A stretch of 64,000 bases of DNA from Clostridia bacterium (GCA_017534885.1 JAFXVR010000051.1:47642-111641); one strand, 5' to 3'; numbered from the stretch's first letter, positions 1 to 9,314 are shown. Translations and numbers: made by a program. Notes: a model not told the origin generated them from the sequence alone.

Positions 1-1
1 C

Positions 2-127
2 GCCACCCCGGATCAGCAGCGGTCCTTCGGCATCTGCGGCCTGTTCATCAACGGCGCGCAGGTGCTGGACGGAGACCGCCTGGACGAGGAAAAGCTGCGC
101 ACCAGCGGCCGCGCCGTGAGAGTGTGA
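2..127 (+). CDS. 3' end of a truncated gene, possibly amidohydrolase family
   Basis: The last 41 codons of a gene that begins before the window. The frame reads through FGICGLFINGAQVLDGD and ends in TGA. A glycine-rich strand followed by 'V-L-D-G' near the C-terminus resembles the final beta-strands of D-aminoacylase or amidohydrolase proteins, where the metal-dependent TIM barrel returns to the small beta-sandwich domain. This is a weak resemblance over a short piece. A hairpin terminator follows 20 bp later, so the gene ends its transcription unit. Confidence 0.45.
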   Translation, partial: ATPDQQRSFGICGLFINGAQVLDGDRLDEEKLRTSGRAVRV

Positions 128-147
128 TACCCCTCCCTGAATAACAA

Positions 148-187
148 CCCCCGACAGCCAGCCGAAGCCAGCTGCCGGGGGCGTTTT
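148..187 (+). terminator. Rho-independent terminator after the truncated gene
   Basis: The arms CCCCCGACAGC and GCTGCCGGGGG pair around a short loop and are followed by CGTTTTT. It sits 20 bp after the stop of the first gene. The leftward GH3 gene ends at 260, so the hairpin could also serve that transcript, but the T-run is good only on the plus strand. Confidence 0.8.
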
Positions 188-259
188 TCATTTGTCCCGG
201 CCACCCGGACGGGTCAGCCGTCCGGCATGGTCAGCGATGCCGCCTCCGCTGGGAGGGGA

Positions 260-2632
260 TCAGTAGCTCAGGCCGAAGCCGGAGACGTAGTAGTTGCCGT
301 CGGCGTCCTGATAGGCATAGCTGCCGCCCTTGACACCCGCCAGGATCTCGGGATCGATGTACTGATCCTTGTCATAGCCGGGCACGTCGTTGGGGGAAGC
401 GCAGAGCTCGGCCACGGTGCCGTCTTCCAGAGTGACGCCGTAGGTCAGGGCGATGACTTCCTCGCAGGAGACCATGGTCACGGCCAGCTTGCCGGTGGGG
501 TTGAACGCGCCGACGATCACGTCCACCTGAGCCTTCTGGGCGTTGGCCAGGGAGGCGCCGGAGGTGGTGTACTGGGCCAGCAGCGCGTCGCAGTAGGGCT
601 CCAGGTTGGTCAGGATCCAGGGAGAGGTGCACACGATGGTGGCCACGACCTTGCCGCCGTTGGCGTGCACGGTATCGGCGGCCTTGATCATCTTCTTCAC
701 GTCGGCGAGGGTGGTCACTTCGATCTTTTCACCGGTCTTGTTCTGGGAGGCCGTAACGCCCTGGCCGAAGCCGCCTTCGCCGCCGGACCGTTCGCGCTCG
801 TCCACTTCGTAATCTTCCACCAGGCTCAGAATGCCTTCAGCGTCCGTGCCGTTGGTGGAGGTGGTCGCCTTGGGAGCCACATAGAAGTAGGCAACCTCCG
901 CTTCGGCGGCCTTGCTGACGATCTCGAAGCCCTGGGCCTTGAAGAGCGCGGTCATGGCTTCCACGGTGGCTTCGTCTTCACCGGTGCCGGTGTAGGAGGC
1001 GATGAAGAGCTTGGTGCCCGCGTTGGCCGCCAGAGGCAGGGCCTGATTGCTGTTCTTCATCAGCACCACGGCCTTCTGGTGCAGGGCGTAAGCCTGGGCG
1101 GAAGCGGTCTCGAGGTTGGTGGCGCGGACTTCGTCAGCCTTGTTGTAGTCCAGGTAGGGGTTGTCGAAGCGGCCCTGCTCAAAGATGGAGGTGGCGCGGT
1201 TGATGTTGGCGCGGTCCAGGTCTTCCTTGGCCAGGATGCCGTTTTCCACCGCCTCGATCACCAGGTCGGTGCGCAGGCCGGAGCCGATGGCGTCGCTGCC
1301 GGCAGAAATCAGCAGGGCGTAGCGCTCGGTCAGGCTCATCTCTTCCACGCCGAAGGTCTGGCCGGTGACGATGCCGGAGTCGGTGTTGACATAGCCGTCA
1401 AAGCCCATGACCTCGCGCAGCAGGGTGGTGATGATTTCCTTGTTGTAGGCGGAGCCGAGCTGGTTGACCTGCACCTCGTGGCCGCGATAGGTCTGCACGG
1501 CGGAGCGGTCGTCAGCGGCGTCACGGGAATAGCAGGGCATGATGGAGCCGCACTTGGCGTCGATGGCGGCCTGGAAAGCAACCAGCTGGTACTTTTCCAG
1601 GGAGCCGGGGGTGGGATAGAGACGCCACTGGCCCTGGGCGGTGTGGGACTCAAAGCCGTTTTCGGCGGCGCCGTCACCGGGGAAGTGCTTCACGGAGAGG
1701 GCCACAGCGCCGGGCTTCAGGCCGTCGGTGCCCATGTGATAGCCGTCCACCAGGGCGGTGATGATGCCCGCGGTCACTTCGGGGCGCTCGCTGAAGGTCT
1801 CAAAGTTGCGGGGCCAGCGGGGATCGGTCACCAGGTCGACCTGGGGGCCGTACATGGCGTTGATGCCCTGGGCGACCCACATCTGGCGGTCCACCTCGGC
1901 GTATTCGCGGATGGCGTCATAGTTGCCGTCGCCCATCACCGCGGCGGCCAGGCCCTGGGAATCCGGGAAGCCGGCGGAGATCGGGTTGGAGATGATGGTC
2001 ATGGGGATGGAGGGCACGCCGCGCACAGCCCCGTCCGCCTCAGCCATCTCGGTCACCACGTTGTTGTACAGGGCCACGGTGGAGGCGTCGAAGTTCAGGC
2101 CGCCGCGGTACACGCCGGCGCGAACCTTCTGGGTGTTGATGACGAAGGAGTCGAGGCCCGCAAAGCCAGCGGCGTAGGCGTTCTTGGACTCCTCGCCCTC
2201 GGCGAGAATGGTCACGACGGCGGCGGGATTGATGGTGCCGTCCTCATTCTTGACCATAGCGAGCTTGGGCGCGTTGGGGGTGATGGCCAGGGCGTTGAAC
2301 AGGAAGCCCGCCTGATCCACCAGCTCCATCTTGCTGACCAGATCAGCCGCGCGCTCCTTGGCGTCCAGGCGCCAGTCCTCGCAGGGATCCAGTTCCTTGT
2401 TGTTGTTCAGATCCTTGAAGTACAGGCCGTCCTTCACGATCACGCCCACGGTGGTCACACCGATGGTCGGGCCGTTCTCGTTCTGGTAGAACACGGGTTC
2501 CATGTAGGTGACGGTGGGGTCGACCTCAGCGGGGTCATAGGGGGCGGGAATGTAGCTGTCCTCCGCGAAGGCGGCGGGAACCAGACTCAGCACGAGGGCC
2601 AGAGCCAGGACCAGGCTGACGATTCTCTTCAT
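260..2632 (-). CDS. Secreted glycoside hydrolase family 3 (beta-glucosidase-like)
   Basis: A 790-residue exported GH3 enzyme, expected to release terminal beta-linked glucose, xylose or N-acetylglucosamine from oligosaccharides outside the cell. Residues 1-25 are a clear signal peptide (MKRIVSLVLALALVLSLV, ending AAFAED) with no lipobox Cys, so it should be released rather than lipid-anchored. The N-terminal TIM-barrel domain shows KHFPGDG near residue 313 and the nucleophile motif VNTDSGI with Asp near 418. The C-terminal alpha/beta-sandwich domain follows (LHQKAVVLMKNSNQALPL). The ATG at 2632 is preceded by AGGAGG; an upstream in-frame extension is rejected because it would bury the signal peptide. 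An extended -10 promoter lies just upstream. Substrate cannot be told from sequence. Confidence 0.9.
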   Translation of the reverse strand: MKRIVSLVLALALVLSLVPAAFAEDSYIPAPYDPAEVDPTVTYMEPVFYQNENGPTIGVTTVGVIVKDGLYFKDLNNNKELDPCEDWRLDAKERAADLVSKMELVDQAGFLFNALAITPNAPKLAMVKNEDGTINPAAVVTILAEGEESKNAYAAGFAGLDSFVINTQKVRAGVYRGGLNFDASTVALYNNVVTEMAEADGAVRGVPSIPMTIISNPISAGFPDSQGLAAAVMGDGNYDAIREYAEVDRQMWVAQGINAMYGPQVDLVTDPRWPRNFETFSERPEVTAGIITALVDGYHMGTDGLKPGAVALSVKHFPGDGAAENGFESHTAQGQWRLYPTPGSLEKYQLVAFQAAIDAKCGSIMPCYSRDAADDRSAVQTYRGHEVQVNQLGSAYNKEIITTLLREVMGFDGYVNTDSGIVTGQTFGVEEMSLTERYALLISAGSDAIGSGLRTDLVIEAVENGILAKEDLDRANINRATSIFEQGRFDNPYLDYNKADEVRATNLETASAQAYALHQKAVVLMKNSNQALPLAANAGTKLFIASYTGTGEDEATVEAMTALFKAQGFEIVSKAAEAEVAYFYVAPKATTSTNGTDAEGILSLVEDYEVDERERSGGEGGFGQGVTASQNKTGEKIEVTTLADVKKMIKAADTVHANGGKVVATIVCTSPWILTNLEPYCDALLAQYTTSGASLANAQKAQVDVIVGAFNPTGKLAVTMVSCEEVIALTYGVTLEDGTVAELCASPNDVPGYDKDQYIDPEILAGVKGGSYAYQDADGNYYVSGFGLSY

Positions 2633-2702
2633 AGACTTGTCTCCTCCTGATGATCGTTTGCCGGACGGCCGCTTGACCCGGCTGACCGGCGGGTTCATCC
2701 TG

Positions 2703-2708
2703 ATTATA
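2703..2708 (-). promoter_or_regulatory. Extended -10 promoter of the secreted GH3 gene
   Basis: On the minus strand TGCTATAAT is a perfect extended -10 element. The -35 at 17 bp spacing is poor (TTTTCC), which is typical of extended -10 promoters. It lies about 70 bp upstream of the GH3 start codon. Confidence 0.65.
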
Positions 2709-2780
2709 GCATAGCCCGTATCGGGGGAAAAGCGGTTTGGCATGAATGGCCCCGGAAGCGGCGCAAAGCACCTTCAAGCC

Positions 2781-2808
2781 CATTCACGACAGATTGTCAG
2801 CGTGAATG
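2781..2808. repeat. Inverted repeat between secreted protein gene and GH3
   Basis: CATTCACG and CGTGAATG form an 8-bp inverted repeat around a 12-base loop that can pair further (GAC/GTC). There is no T-run on either strand. It lies after the stop of the gene at 2820-3497 and before the GH3 promoter, so it could be a weak terminator, an mRNA-stabilising hairpin or an operator. Confidence 0.35.
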
Positions 2809-2819
2809 TCCTTCCCGGC

Positions 2820-3497
2820 TCACTCGGCGCGCACGAAGATGAAGGCGAAGGCCACGTCGCCGTCCTTCTTGACCATGTTGTCCTCGCTGTAGCACACGAT
2901 CAGCTGACCGGCCTCGTTCATACCCATGTACTTCATGTTCTCATCGGAAATGGCCTCGTTTTCCACGCCGGTCACCTGGCAGAAATACAGGCTCTTCTCA
3001 TCGGCGGAAACCTTGCTCAGCTTGCCCACGCCCTTGGAGGTGTAGGAGCCTCCTTCGGTCCAGCCGGTCCACTCCTCATCCTTGGTGTAATCCCAGCCGT
3101 CCCAGGGCAGCTTCAGCTTCGCTTCGTCCTCGGTGATGGAAGCGTCGAAGGTCACAACGGCCTCGATGTCATACACATGGGTGTGGATATAGGCGGCCTG
3201 GTCCACCATCACGCCCGCGTCGGAGCCGGTGGCGCTGCCGTCCAGCACGGCCTTCACGCTCATGGTCGCGGCCTTCTCGGGCACGGCGATGAGGCCGGTG
3301 GTCTCAATGCCGTTCTCCTCGGCAAAGTCCTCGCCGATGTAGGCGGCGGCCAGGACCCACTCGCCCTCCCAGTCGGTGACGGGGGCTTTCCGGTTGAAGG
3401 TCATCACTTCTTCGGGGTCAGCTTCCAGGATGCCCTCGGCGAAAGCGCAGGACAGCAGCAGGACGGCGGCCAGGAGCAGAGACAGGAACTTTTTCAT
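2820..3497 (-). CDS. Small secreted protein of unknown function
   Basis: A 225-residue exported protein with a signal peptide (MKKFLSLLLAAVLLLSCAFAEG). The mature part is acidic and looks like an all-beta domain, with alternating hydrophobic strands and an aromatic-rich turn region (LPWDGWDY, EEWTGWTEGG). I do not recognise the family. A Cys is present near the signal-peptide cleavage site (LLSCAFA), but the context is not a clean lipobox. The ATG at 3497 is chosen over an in-frame GTG nine bases upstream because an AAAGG ribosome site fits it. It sits between the SDR gene and the GH3 in the same direction and may travel with them. Confidence 0.7.
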   Translation of the reverse strand: MKKFLSLLLAAVLLLSCAFAEGILEADPEEVMTFNRKAPVTDWEGEWVLAAAYIGEDFAEENGIETTGLIAVPEKAATMSVKAVLDGSATGSDAGVMVDQAAYIHTHVYDIEAVVTFDASITEDEAKLKLPWDGWDYTKDEEWTGWTEGGSYTSKGVGKLSKVSADEKSLYFCQVTGVENEAISDENMKYMGMNEAGQLIVCYSEDNMVKKDGDVAFAFIFVRAE

Positions 3498-3556
3498 CGG
3501 GAACACCTTTCCTTTCTTTTATCCCGGAATTCCCTTGAATGGAATCCCGGTATTGA

Positions 3557-4399
3557 TTACACGCCGGAGTAGGCGGCAAAGCCGCAGTCGATGGGCAGCA
3601 CCACGCCGGTGATGGCGGAGGCGGCCCTGTCGTCGGTCAGGAAGAACACGCCGCCCAGCAGCTCCTCGGAGTCCACAAAGCGTCCCATGGGCGTGCCGTT
3701 CAGGATCTTGGCGGAGCGCGCGGTGGGCGTGCCGTCCGGGTTGAAGAGCAGGGCGCGGTTCTGGTTGCTCACCAGGAAGCCGGGGGCGATGGCGTTGGCC
3801 CGGATGCCGCTGCCCGCGAAGTGGGTGGCCAGCCACTGGGTGAAGTTCGAGATGGCGGCCTTCGCGCCGGAATAGGCGGGAATCTTGGTCAGCGGGATGT
3901 AGGCGTTCATGGAGGAGATGTTCAGGATGCAGCCGTGCTTCCTGGCCACCATGTCCTTCACGAAGACCTGGGTGGGCAGCAGGGTGCCCTGGAAGTTCAG
4001 CTTGAACACAAAGTCGACCCCGCTGGCGTCCAGGTCGAAGAAGGTCTTCTGGCCCTCCCTGGCCTCATGCTGGTACTCGTTGTCGGTGGTCGCCCGGGGA
4101 TTGTTGCCGCCCGCGCCGTTGACCAGGATGTCGCAGGGGCCCAGATTGGCCAGCACCTGCTGATGCACCGCTTCGAGGGCTTCCGCGTCCAGCACGTTGG
4201 CCTTGTAGCCCTCACAGGTATAGCCCTGGGCCTTCAGGTCGTCCGCCAGCTTTTTGACGGCTTCCTCGTTCAGGTCCAGCGCCGCCACCTTCGCGCCGGC
4301 CTGGGCATAGGCCCGCGCCATGTCGCCGCAGAGCACGCCGCCCGCGCCGGTGACCACCACCACCTTGCCGGTGAAGTCCACATTCAGGGGAAGATTCAT
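3557..4399 (-). CDS. SDR oxidoreductase, probable D-mannonate oxidoreductase
   Basis: A 280-residue short-chain dehydrogenase with a Rossmann nucleotide-binding motif (VVVTGAGGVLCGDMA), the NGAGG motif, a catalytic Ser region (NISSMN) and the YSGAK catalytic Tyr/Lys pair. In Firmicutes, SDRs of this size and with an N-terminal FTGKVVVVTGAGG commonly act as fructuronate reductase (D-mannonate:NAD oxidoreductase, the YjmF/UxuB type). That fits the neighbours: KDG kinase, KDPG aldolase, a GPH symporter and a GH2 hydrolase lie upstream on the same strand. UxuA (mannonate dehydratase) is not in the window, so the exact substrate is inferred. The start has an AAAGGAG site nine bases upstream. Confidence 0.8.
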   Translation of the reverse strand: MNLPLNVDFTGKVVVVTGAGGVLCGDMARAYAQAGAKVAALDLNEEAVKKLADDLKAQGYTCEGYKANVLDAEALEAVHQQVLANLGPCDILVNGAGGNNPRATTDNEYQHEAREGQKTFFDLDASGVDFVFKLNFQGTLLPTQVFVKDMVARKHGCILNISSMNAYIPLTKIPAYSGAKAAISNFTQWLATHFAGSGIRANAIAPGFLVSNQNRALLFNPDGTPTARSAKILNGTPMGRFVDSEELLGGVFFLTDDRAASAITGVVLPIDCGFAAYSGV

Positions 4400-4440
4400 G
4401 GGGTGCCACTCCTTTCCAATTCAGGTGTGATTCAGTCACT

Positions 4441-6027
4441 TCAGTCCTTGCCGGGCCACTTCTCCATGGCCTCCTCGATGGTCATGCCTTCCGCGATGCC
4501 CTGCTTCCGGGCTGCGTTGACTTCCTGGATCTCCTTCACTTTCTGTCCGTCCAGCTTGTAGCCCTTCATGGCAATCAGTGTCGCACCCCACGCAATCATA
4601 GGGATCAGACAGAAGAGAATGATAACAACCCAGTTCATACCCTCTGCATATGGTGTTTGTTTGGTTGGCAGTTCATGGATATTGATAGCCAACAGCACCA
4701 AGGATACAACCGTTGCGGAGAGGGAGGAAACCAGTTTGTCAACCAAGGAGAACAGAGTGCCGATAATACCAGGAATAAACTTGCCGGAGCGGTAGGTTTC
4801 ATAATCAGCACAGTCAGCAACCATGGGAATCGGCATATCTGCCGTCGCATAATATGCTCCGTAACCGACACCGAACAGGATAATGAAGAAGATGGTGTAC
4901 AGATTGATGGAGACCTTGCCGTTATCCATCAGGATGAGATTGCGTTCAGGTGTGTTGAATTTCCAAAGAAGCAACATGACGAGCACACCGATGTAACATA
5001 CGAAGGCAACGGCAACATAAGTCATAAGCGATTTCTTCTGACCGTGCTTCTGGGATGTTCTCACGGTGAGAATAAAGAACGGAACTGCGAATACGTAGCC
5101 AAGCACCATCATGGGGAGATACAGCCCGTCGTACCGGTTAAGACTGATAACTTCACCCATTTCGTTTGTGCCAAGTCCGAACTGAGTCATGCATCCATAG
5201 AGCATGCACAGCACCGTCACATTTGTGGCGATGGCCAACGCCAGCTTGCAACCGCCGCCCGCGATCATCAGACGCTGAAGTGGTTTGTTGGATTTGATGA
5301 TCTGGATGTATTCAGAAACCTTGACAGGTTCCTGCTTTCCGCCGATACCGAAATACTTCTCGTTATCCTTTTCCCTGATGCCAATGATAGAGAGAATGGT
5401 GAGCAGCACAGACAATGCTATTCCGATGGGTGTCATAATGACGAACCAGGTAGCATTGTAATCACCAGCAATTCCGTTGCTCGCCACAATGGGAGCAAGA
5501 GCCTGCATGACACCCATACCAGCCAGAGAGCCGATCGTGTTGAAGATGGTGAACAGAGGCCGCTGCTTCGGATCGTTCGTCAGAACCGGCTGAGCAGCAC
5601 GGGTTACAGATGTTTGGAAAGTGTAGCCGATCACCCAGATGGCATACAGAAGAATAAAGGCCACGTAGCGCAGAGCCACGGCTTCAGCGGGAATCATGGG
5701 AGTGACGACGTACAGGAGGGTGACGGATACAGCCATGATGGCATTGCCGATCACCATGAAAGGGCGGAATTTGCCGAATTTCGTGCTTGTCTTGTCCATC
5801 AGTGCGCCGATGATCGGATCAGTGATGGCGTCGAATACGCGCATGCCGGTGACCATAAAGGATGCGAAGACCATCGCCAGGCCAAGCACCTTGTTGCCGA
5901 ATGTGGCAATATAGGTCAGGATCAGCACGAAGTACACATTCGTGGCGCCGTTGTTCAGGGGGAACAGCGCCAGCTGGTACATTTTCGCGCGGTTCACTCC
6001 GGCGGGAGCGGCGGATGCCTTTGTCAT
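4441..6027 (-). CDS. GPH-family sugar:cation symporter
   Basis: A 528-residue membrane protein with about twelve hydrophobic segments. The loop motif after TM2 (DAITDPIIGALMDKTSTKFGKFRPF) is the hallmark of the glycoside-pentoside-hexuronide:cation symporters, the MelB/UidB/YihO group of the major facilitator superfamily. It should import a glycoside, most likely a hexuronide given its position between the GH2 hydrolase and the mannonate-type SDR. The coding sequence is visibly richer in A and T than the genes on both sides (runs such as TTCATGGATATTGATAGCC are common on the plus strand), which suggests separate acquisition. Confidence 0.9.
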   Translation of the reverse strand: MTKASAAPAGVNRAKMYQLALFPLNNGATNVYFVLILTYIATFGNKVLGLAMVFASFMVTGMRVFDAITDPIIGALMDKTSTKFGKFRPFMVIGNAIMAVSVTLLYVVTPMIPAEAVALRYVAFILLYAIWVIGYTFQTSVTRAAQPVLTNDPKQRPLFTIFNTIGSLAGMGVMQALAPIVASNGIAGDYNATWFVIMTPIGIALSVLLTILSIIGIREKDNEKYFGIGGKQEPVKVSEYIQIIKSNKPLQRLMIAGGGCKLALAIATNVTVLCMLYGCMTQFGLGTNEMGEVISLNRYDGLYLPMMVLGYVFAVPFFILTVRTSQKHGQKKSLMTYVAVAFVCYIGVLVMLLLWKFNTPERNLILMDNGKVSINLYTIFFIILFGVGYGAYYATADMPIPMVADCADYETYRSGKFIPGIIGTLFSLVDKLVSSLSATVVSLVLLAINIHELPTKQTPYAEGMNWVVIILFCLIPMIAWGATLIAMKGYKLDGQKVKEIQEVNAARKQGIAEGMTIEEAMEKWPGKD

Positions 6028-6040
6028 GGGGGATTCCTCC

Positions 6041-7975
6041 TCATTTCGTCCAGTTCGCGCCTTTATCGCCGGTGTCCTTCAGCGTGTAGGCGGGATTCGG
6101 CTTGTCGACGTGCCTGAACACCGCTTCATCGCTGCATTCCGCGCTGGTGATCCGGATCCGGGCGGTCTCGTCGAGGGGTACGGTGAAGGTGAACACGTAC
6201 CGGCCGTACTGGGTCTCCTTCTTCTGGCCGTTCAGGTACAGGGTCACCTCGTTCTGGTTGGAATACACATTGACCGTGATGCTCTTCTCTGTCCGGTCCG
6301 CGTAGCGCTTGGAGCAGATGTGCACGAAGGGCTCCCTGCTCCAGTAGGCCTTGTAGAGGTAGAAGCTGTCCTTTTTGGTCTTCCGGTCGAAGGTGATCAG
6401 GCCCTTGTGGTTCATGCCCGGCTCGCCGCCCTGGTCGCGGGCGTCGGCGGCAAAGTCGAACATATTCCACACGTGGGTTGCCCACATGTAGGGATTGCGC
6501 TCAAAGCACTTGAGCAGGTATTCGTGGTAGATGGCCTGGTATTCCTCGGTGTGGTCGCCCCGGCGCGGATGGGAGGAATGCAGGTTGGGCATGCCCTCGC
6601 AGCCGTACTCCGAGTAGCCCAGGCAGCGGCCCGGATAGACCAGGTGGAAGAAGCGCATCCACACGTCGTTCAGCCACAGGCCCGGCACGTACCAGCCCAG
6701 GTAGAGGTTCCAGCTGACCACGTCGGTGATGTGCGCCACCTTGTTGAAGGGGCCGCACATGGCGTAGCAGGCCAAGGTGGTGAAGCGGGTCTTGTCCATC
6801 TCGTGCACCAGGTCGTTGAGCACCCGGTGGTTGTCCAGCATGTCCGCCTTGTCCCTGGTGGAGATGGTGATCTCGTTGCTCACGCCCCAGCAGACGATGG
6901 AGGCGTGATTGTAATTCTGCACAATCAGTTCCTTCATCTGGCTGATGGTGTTCTCCCGGCCGTTGGGCATGTGCTCGGAGATGTAGGGGATCTCCGCCCA
7001 CACCACCATGCCCCGCTCATCGCACAGATCATAGAAGTACTGGTCGTGCTGGTAGTGGGCCAGGCGGATGGTGTTCGCGCCCACCTCGCAGATCAGGTTC
7101 ATGTCCTCCAGGTGCATTGCCGGGGTGAGGGCATTGCCCACGCCCCTCCTGTCCTGATGGCGGCTGACGCCCCGCAGGGGATAGCTCTTGCCGTTGAGGT
7201 AGAAGCCCGTCTTGGGGTGGTAGTGGAAGTCCCGCACGCCGAAGCGGCTGGAGACTTCGTCCACCGGCTTCCCGTCCACGGTCAGGGTGGCCACGGCGGT
7301 GTACAGATAGGGGCTTTCCAGGCCGTTCCACAGGTGGACGTTTGGGATGTCCAGGCGCAGCTCCTTCCCCTCGCCTTGGGTCACCTGCTTCCCTTCCGCG
7401 TCCAGGATGCGGACGGATACGGCGCCCTCCTCGCAGTTCGTCCAGGTCCTGATCTCGATGTCGCCCCGCTCATAGCCCTCGCAGGGCTTGGCGGTGATCT
7501 GAATGCCCGGGCCGGCGAAGTGATCCATCTCGAAGTGCTTCTTGTTCACCACGATCAGGTACACATCCCGGTAGATGCCGCCGTAGAAGGTAAAGTCCGC
7601 CTTCTGGGGGTACACCCGGTCGTTCACGCCGTTGTCCGCGATCACCACCAGGGTGTTCTCCTTCTCCCGCAGCAGGCCGGTCACATCCTTGCGGAAGGTG
7701 GAGTACCCGCCGTCGTGATGGATGCACTTGCTGCCGTTCAGGGAGACGTCCGCGGTGGCGTTCACGCCCCGGAATTCCAGGTACACGCATTCCGTCTCCG
7801 GGTCATAGGCGGGGGTGTCAAAGACTTTGGTGTACACGCAGCTCCCCCGCCAGTAGTCGTTGCCGCCGTCCTGTCCGTCCACGGCGTTCCAGGTGTGCGG
7901 CAGATCCACGGGCAGGGGCTGTTTGCCCGGAAACTGGAAGCTCCAGGTTTTGTTGATGTTAATGAATTTCCTCAA
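6041..7975 (-). CDS. GH2 hydrolase, beta-glucuronidase or beta-galactosidase
   Basis: A 644-residue cytoplasmic GH2 enzyme with the usual order: jelly-roll sugar-binding domain, Ig-like domain, TIM barrel. The acid/base is Glu368 in WGVSNEI and the nucleophile is Glu456 in SEYG, about 90 residues apart as in beta-glucuronidases. An N-x-K-G motif (NHKG) occurs near the end of the barrel, at the position where glucuronidases bind the carboxylate, but related GH2 beta-galactosidases often show N-D-K-G there, so it does not settle the substrate. The operon of KDG/KDPG genes favours glucuronides. Translation appears to begin at a TTG (7975), with a GGGGGAGAGG ribosome site upstream and no ATG nearby. 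Confidence 0.85.
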   Translation of the reverse strand: MRKFININKTWSFQFPGKQPLPVDLPHTWNAVDGQDGGNDYWRGSCVYTKVFDTPAYDPETECVYLEFRGVNATADVSLNGSKCIHHDGGYSTFRKDVTGLLREKENTLVVIADNGVNDRVYPQKADFTFYGGIYRDVYLIVVNKKHFEMDHFAGPGIQITAKPCEGYERGDIEIRTWTNCEEGAVSVRILDAEGKQVTQGEGKELRLDIPNVHLWNGLESPYLYTAVATLTVDGKPVDEVSSRFGVRDFHYHPKTGFYLNGKSYPLRGVSRHQDRRGVGNALTPAMHLEDMNLICEVGANTIRLAHYQHDQYFYDLCDERGMVVWAEIPYISEHMPNGRENTISQMKELIVQNYNHASIVCWGVSNEITISTRDKADMLDNHRVLNDLVHEMDKTRFTTLACYAMCGPFNKVAHITDVVSWNLYLGWYVPGLWLNDVWMRFFHLVYPGRCLGYSEYGCEGMPNLHSSHPRRGDHTEEYQAIYHEYLLKCFERNPYMWATHVWNMFDFAADARDQGGEPGMNHKGLITFDRKTKKDSFYLYKAYWSREPFVHICSKRYADRTEKSITVNVYSNQNEVTLYLNGQKKETQYGRYVFTFTVPLDETARIRITSAECSDEAVFRHVDKPNPAYTLKDTGDKGANWTK

Positions 7976-8012
7976 AAGCCTCTCCCCCCTTTATCTCAGT
8001 ATGGGTTAATCC

Positions 8013-9314
8013 TTAGAGCACCTGTTCCGCCTGGGCGGCGGCCTCCGTCCACTCCACCACGGGAATGTCCGGGTAATCCGTGAATACGGGCATGGGCAGC
8101 GACTGCATGTATTCATGCATGGCTTCCGCCACCCGCTTGCCGTTGGCCACGGCCTCCACCACCGTGCGCGCCCCGCTGGCGGCGTCGCCCGCGGCGAACA
8201 CCCCGGGGCGGCTGGTGTGGCCGTCCTCGTCCACGGTCAGCAGACCCTTGTTGGTGGTGTCAATGCCCCTGGTGGAGGCGATCAGGTTGCTCTCCGCGCC
8301 CTGGCTCACGGCGATGATCACGCCGGTGCAGGGATAGAGCTTTTCCGTGCCGGCCACCGGCCTGATCCGGCCCTCGGCGTCCGTCTGGCTGTCCGAGAGT
8401 ACCACGCCGTCGCTGCGGATCTCCACGGTACATTTGTTCAGGATGAATTCCACGCCCTCCAGCCTGGCATAGCTGGATTCATACTGGCTGGCGGTGAGCG
8501 TGTCGGTGAGGTTGACGCAGGTGACGAAGCGCGCGCCCTTGCGCACCGCCGTGCGGGCGCAGTCCATGGCGCTGTTGCCGGTGCCGATCACCATGATCCT
8601 CTCCCCCAGGCGGAAGGCGTCCGGGCTGGCCAGGTAATTAATGGCATAGGTCACGTGGCCCAGGCTTTCCCCGCGGATGTTCAGCCGGTTCGGCTTCCAC
8701 AGGCCCGCGCCCACGAACACGCCCTGGTACCCGTCCCGGAACAGGTCATCGATGGTGATGGCGCTGCCGATGTAGGTGTTGGGGCGGAACTGGATGCCCT
8801 TGAGCTCCAGGTGCCGGTAGGCCAGATCGTCCAGCACGGAATCCGGCAGGCGGAAATCGGGGATGCCGTAGCGCAGCACGCCGCCGATCTTGTCCCGCCC
8901 GTCGAAGATGGTCACCCCGTAGCCGTACCGGGCCAGGATGATGGCGATGGTGAGGCCGGCAGGGCCCGCGCCGATCACGGCGGCCTTCCGTCCGTTGGAG
9001 GGAGCGGGGCCCTTGACCATCTGGTTGGCATAGGTGGTGGAGATGTAGTTCTCGATGACCGAGAAGTGAATGGGCGTTTCCTTGATGCCCCGCACGCAAT
9101 GCCCCTCGCACTGCTTTTCATGGTTGCACACCAGGGAGCACACCGTCGTCAGGGGATTGTTTTCAAACAGCATCCAGCCCGCGTCGTTCAGCTTTCCCTC
9201 TTTCAGCAGCCGGATGACCTCGGGGATATTGGTATGGATGGGACAGCCCTCCCGGCAGCGGGGTTTCCGGCACTGCAGGCAGCGGCTGGCCTCCTCCATC
9301 ACGTGCAAAGCCAT
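8013..9314 (-). CDS. GltD/NfnB-like NAD(P)-dependent Fe-S flavoprotein
   Basis: A 433-residue oxidoreductase of the glutamate-synthase small-subunit family. The N-terminus carries two Fe-S cysteine clusters (CLQCRKPRCREGCP and CSLVCNHEKQCEGHC). Then come an FAD-binding motif (VIGAGPAGLTIAIILA), a second NAD(P)-binding motif (VIGTGNSAMDCART) and the C-terminal FAD signature GVFAAGDA. No large glutamate-synthase subunit is adjacent, so it is not a complete GOGAT. It sits in a sugar-acid operon between a GH2 enzyme and PPi-PFK, where an NAD(P)H:acceptor role is possible but unproven. Confidence 0.85.
   Translation of the reverse strand: MALHVMEEASRCLQCRKPRCREGCPIHTNIPEVIRLLKEGKLNDAGWMLFENNPLTTVCSLVCNHEKQCEGHCVRGIKETPIHFSVIENYISTTYANQMVKGPAPSNGRKAAVIGAGPAGLTIAIILARYGYGVTIFDGRDKIGGVLRYGIPDFRLPDSVLDDLAYRHLELKGIQFRPNTYIGSAITIDDLFRDGYQGVFVGAGLWKPNRLNIRGESLGHVTYAINYLASPDAFRLGERIMVIGTGNSAMDCARTAVRKGARFVTCVNLTDTLTASQYESSYARLEGVEFILNKCTVEIRSDGVVLSDSQTDAEGRIRPVAGTEKLYPCTGVIIAVSQGAESNLIASTRGIDTTNKGLLTVDEDGHTSRPGVFAAGDAASGARTVVEAVANGKRVAEAMHEYMQSLPMPVFTDYPDIPVVEWTEAAAQAEQVL

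Noticed and set aside
227..2650. An 800-residue open frame on the plus strand opposite the GH3 gene
   Set aside because: It is Gly/His/Val-rich low-complexity translation of the antisense strand of a GC-rich gene, with no ribosome site or family motif. Similar long antisense frames lie opposite the genes at 6.0-12.3, 13.3-16.0, 51.1-52.4 and 56.3-57.9 kb.
6041..7975. Firm call of beta-glucuronidase from the N-x-K motif
   Set aside because: Related GH2 beta-galactosidases show N-D-K-G at the same place, so the motif does not discriminate here.
8013..9314. Glutamate synthase small subunit (gltD)
   Set aside because: No gltB large subunit is adjacent and the family contains many other oxidoreductases, so no gene symbol was given.
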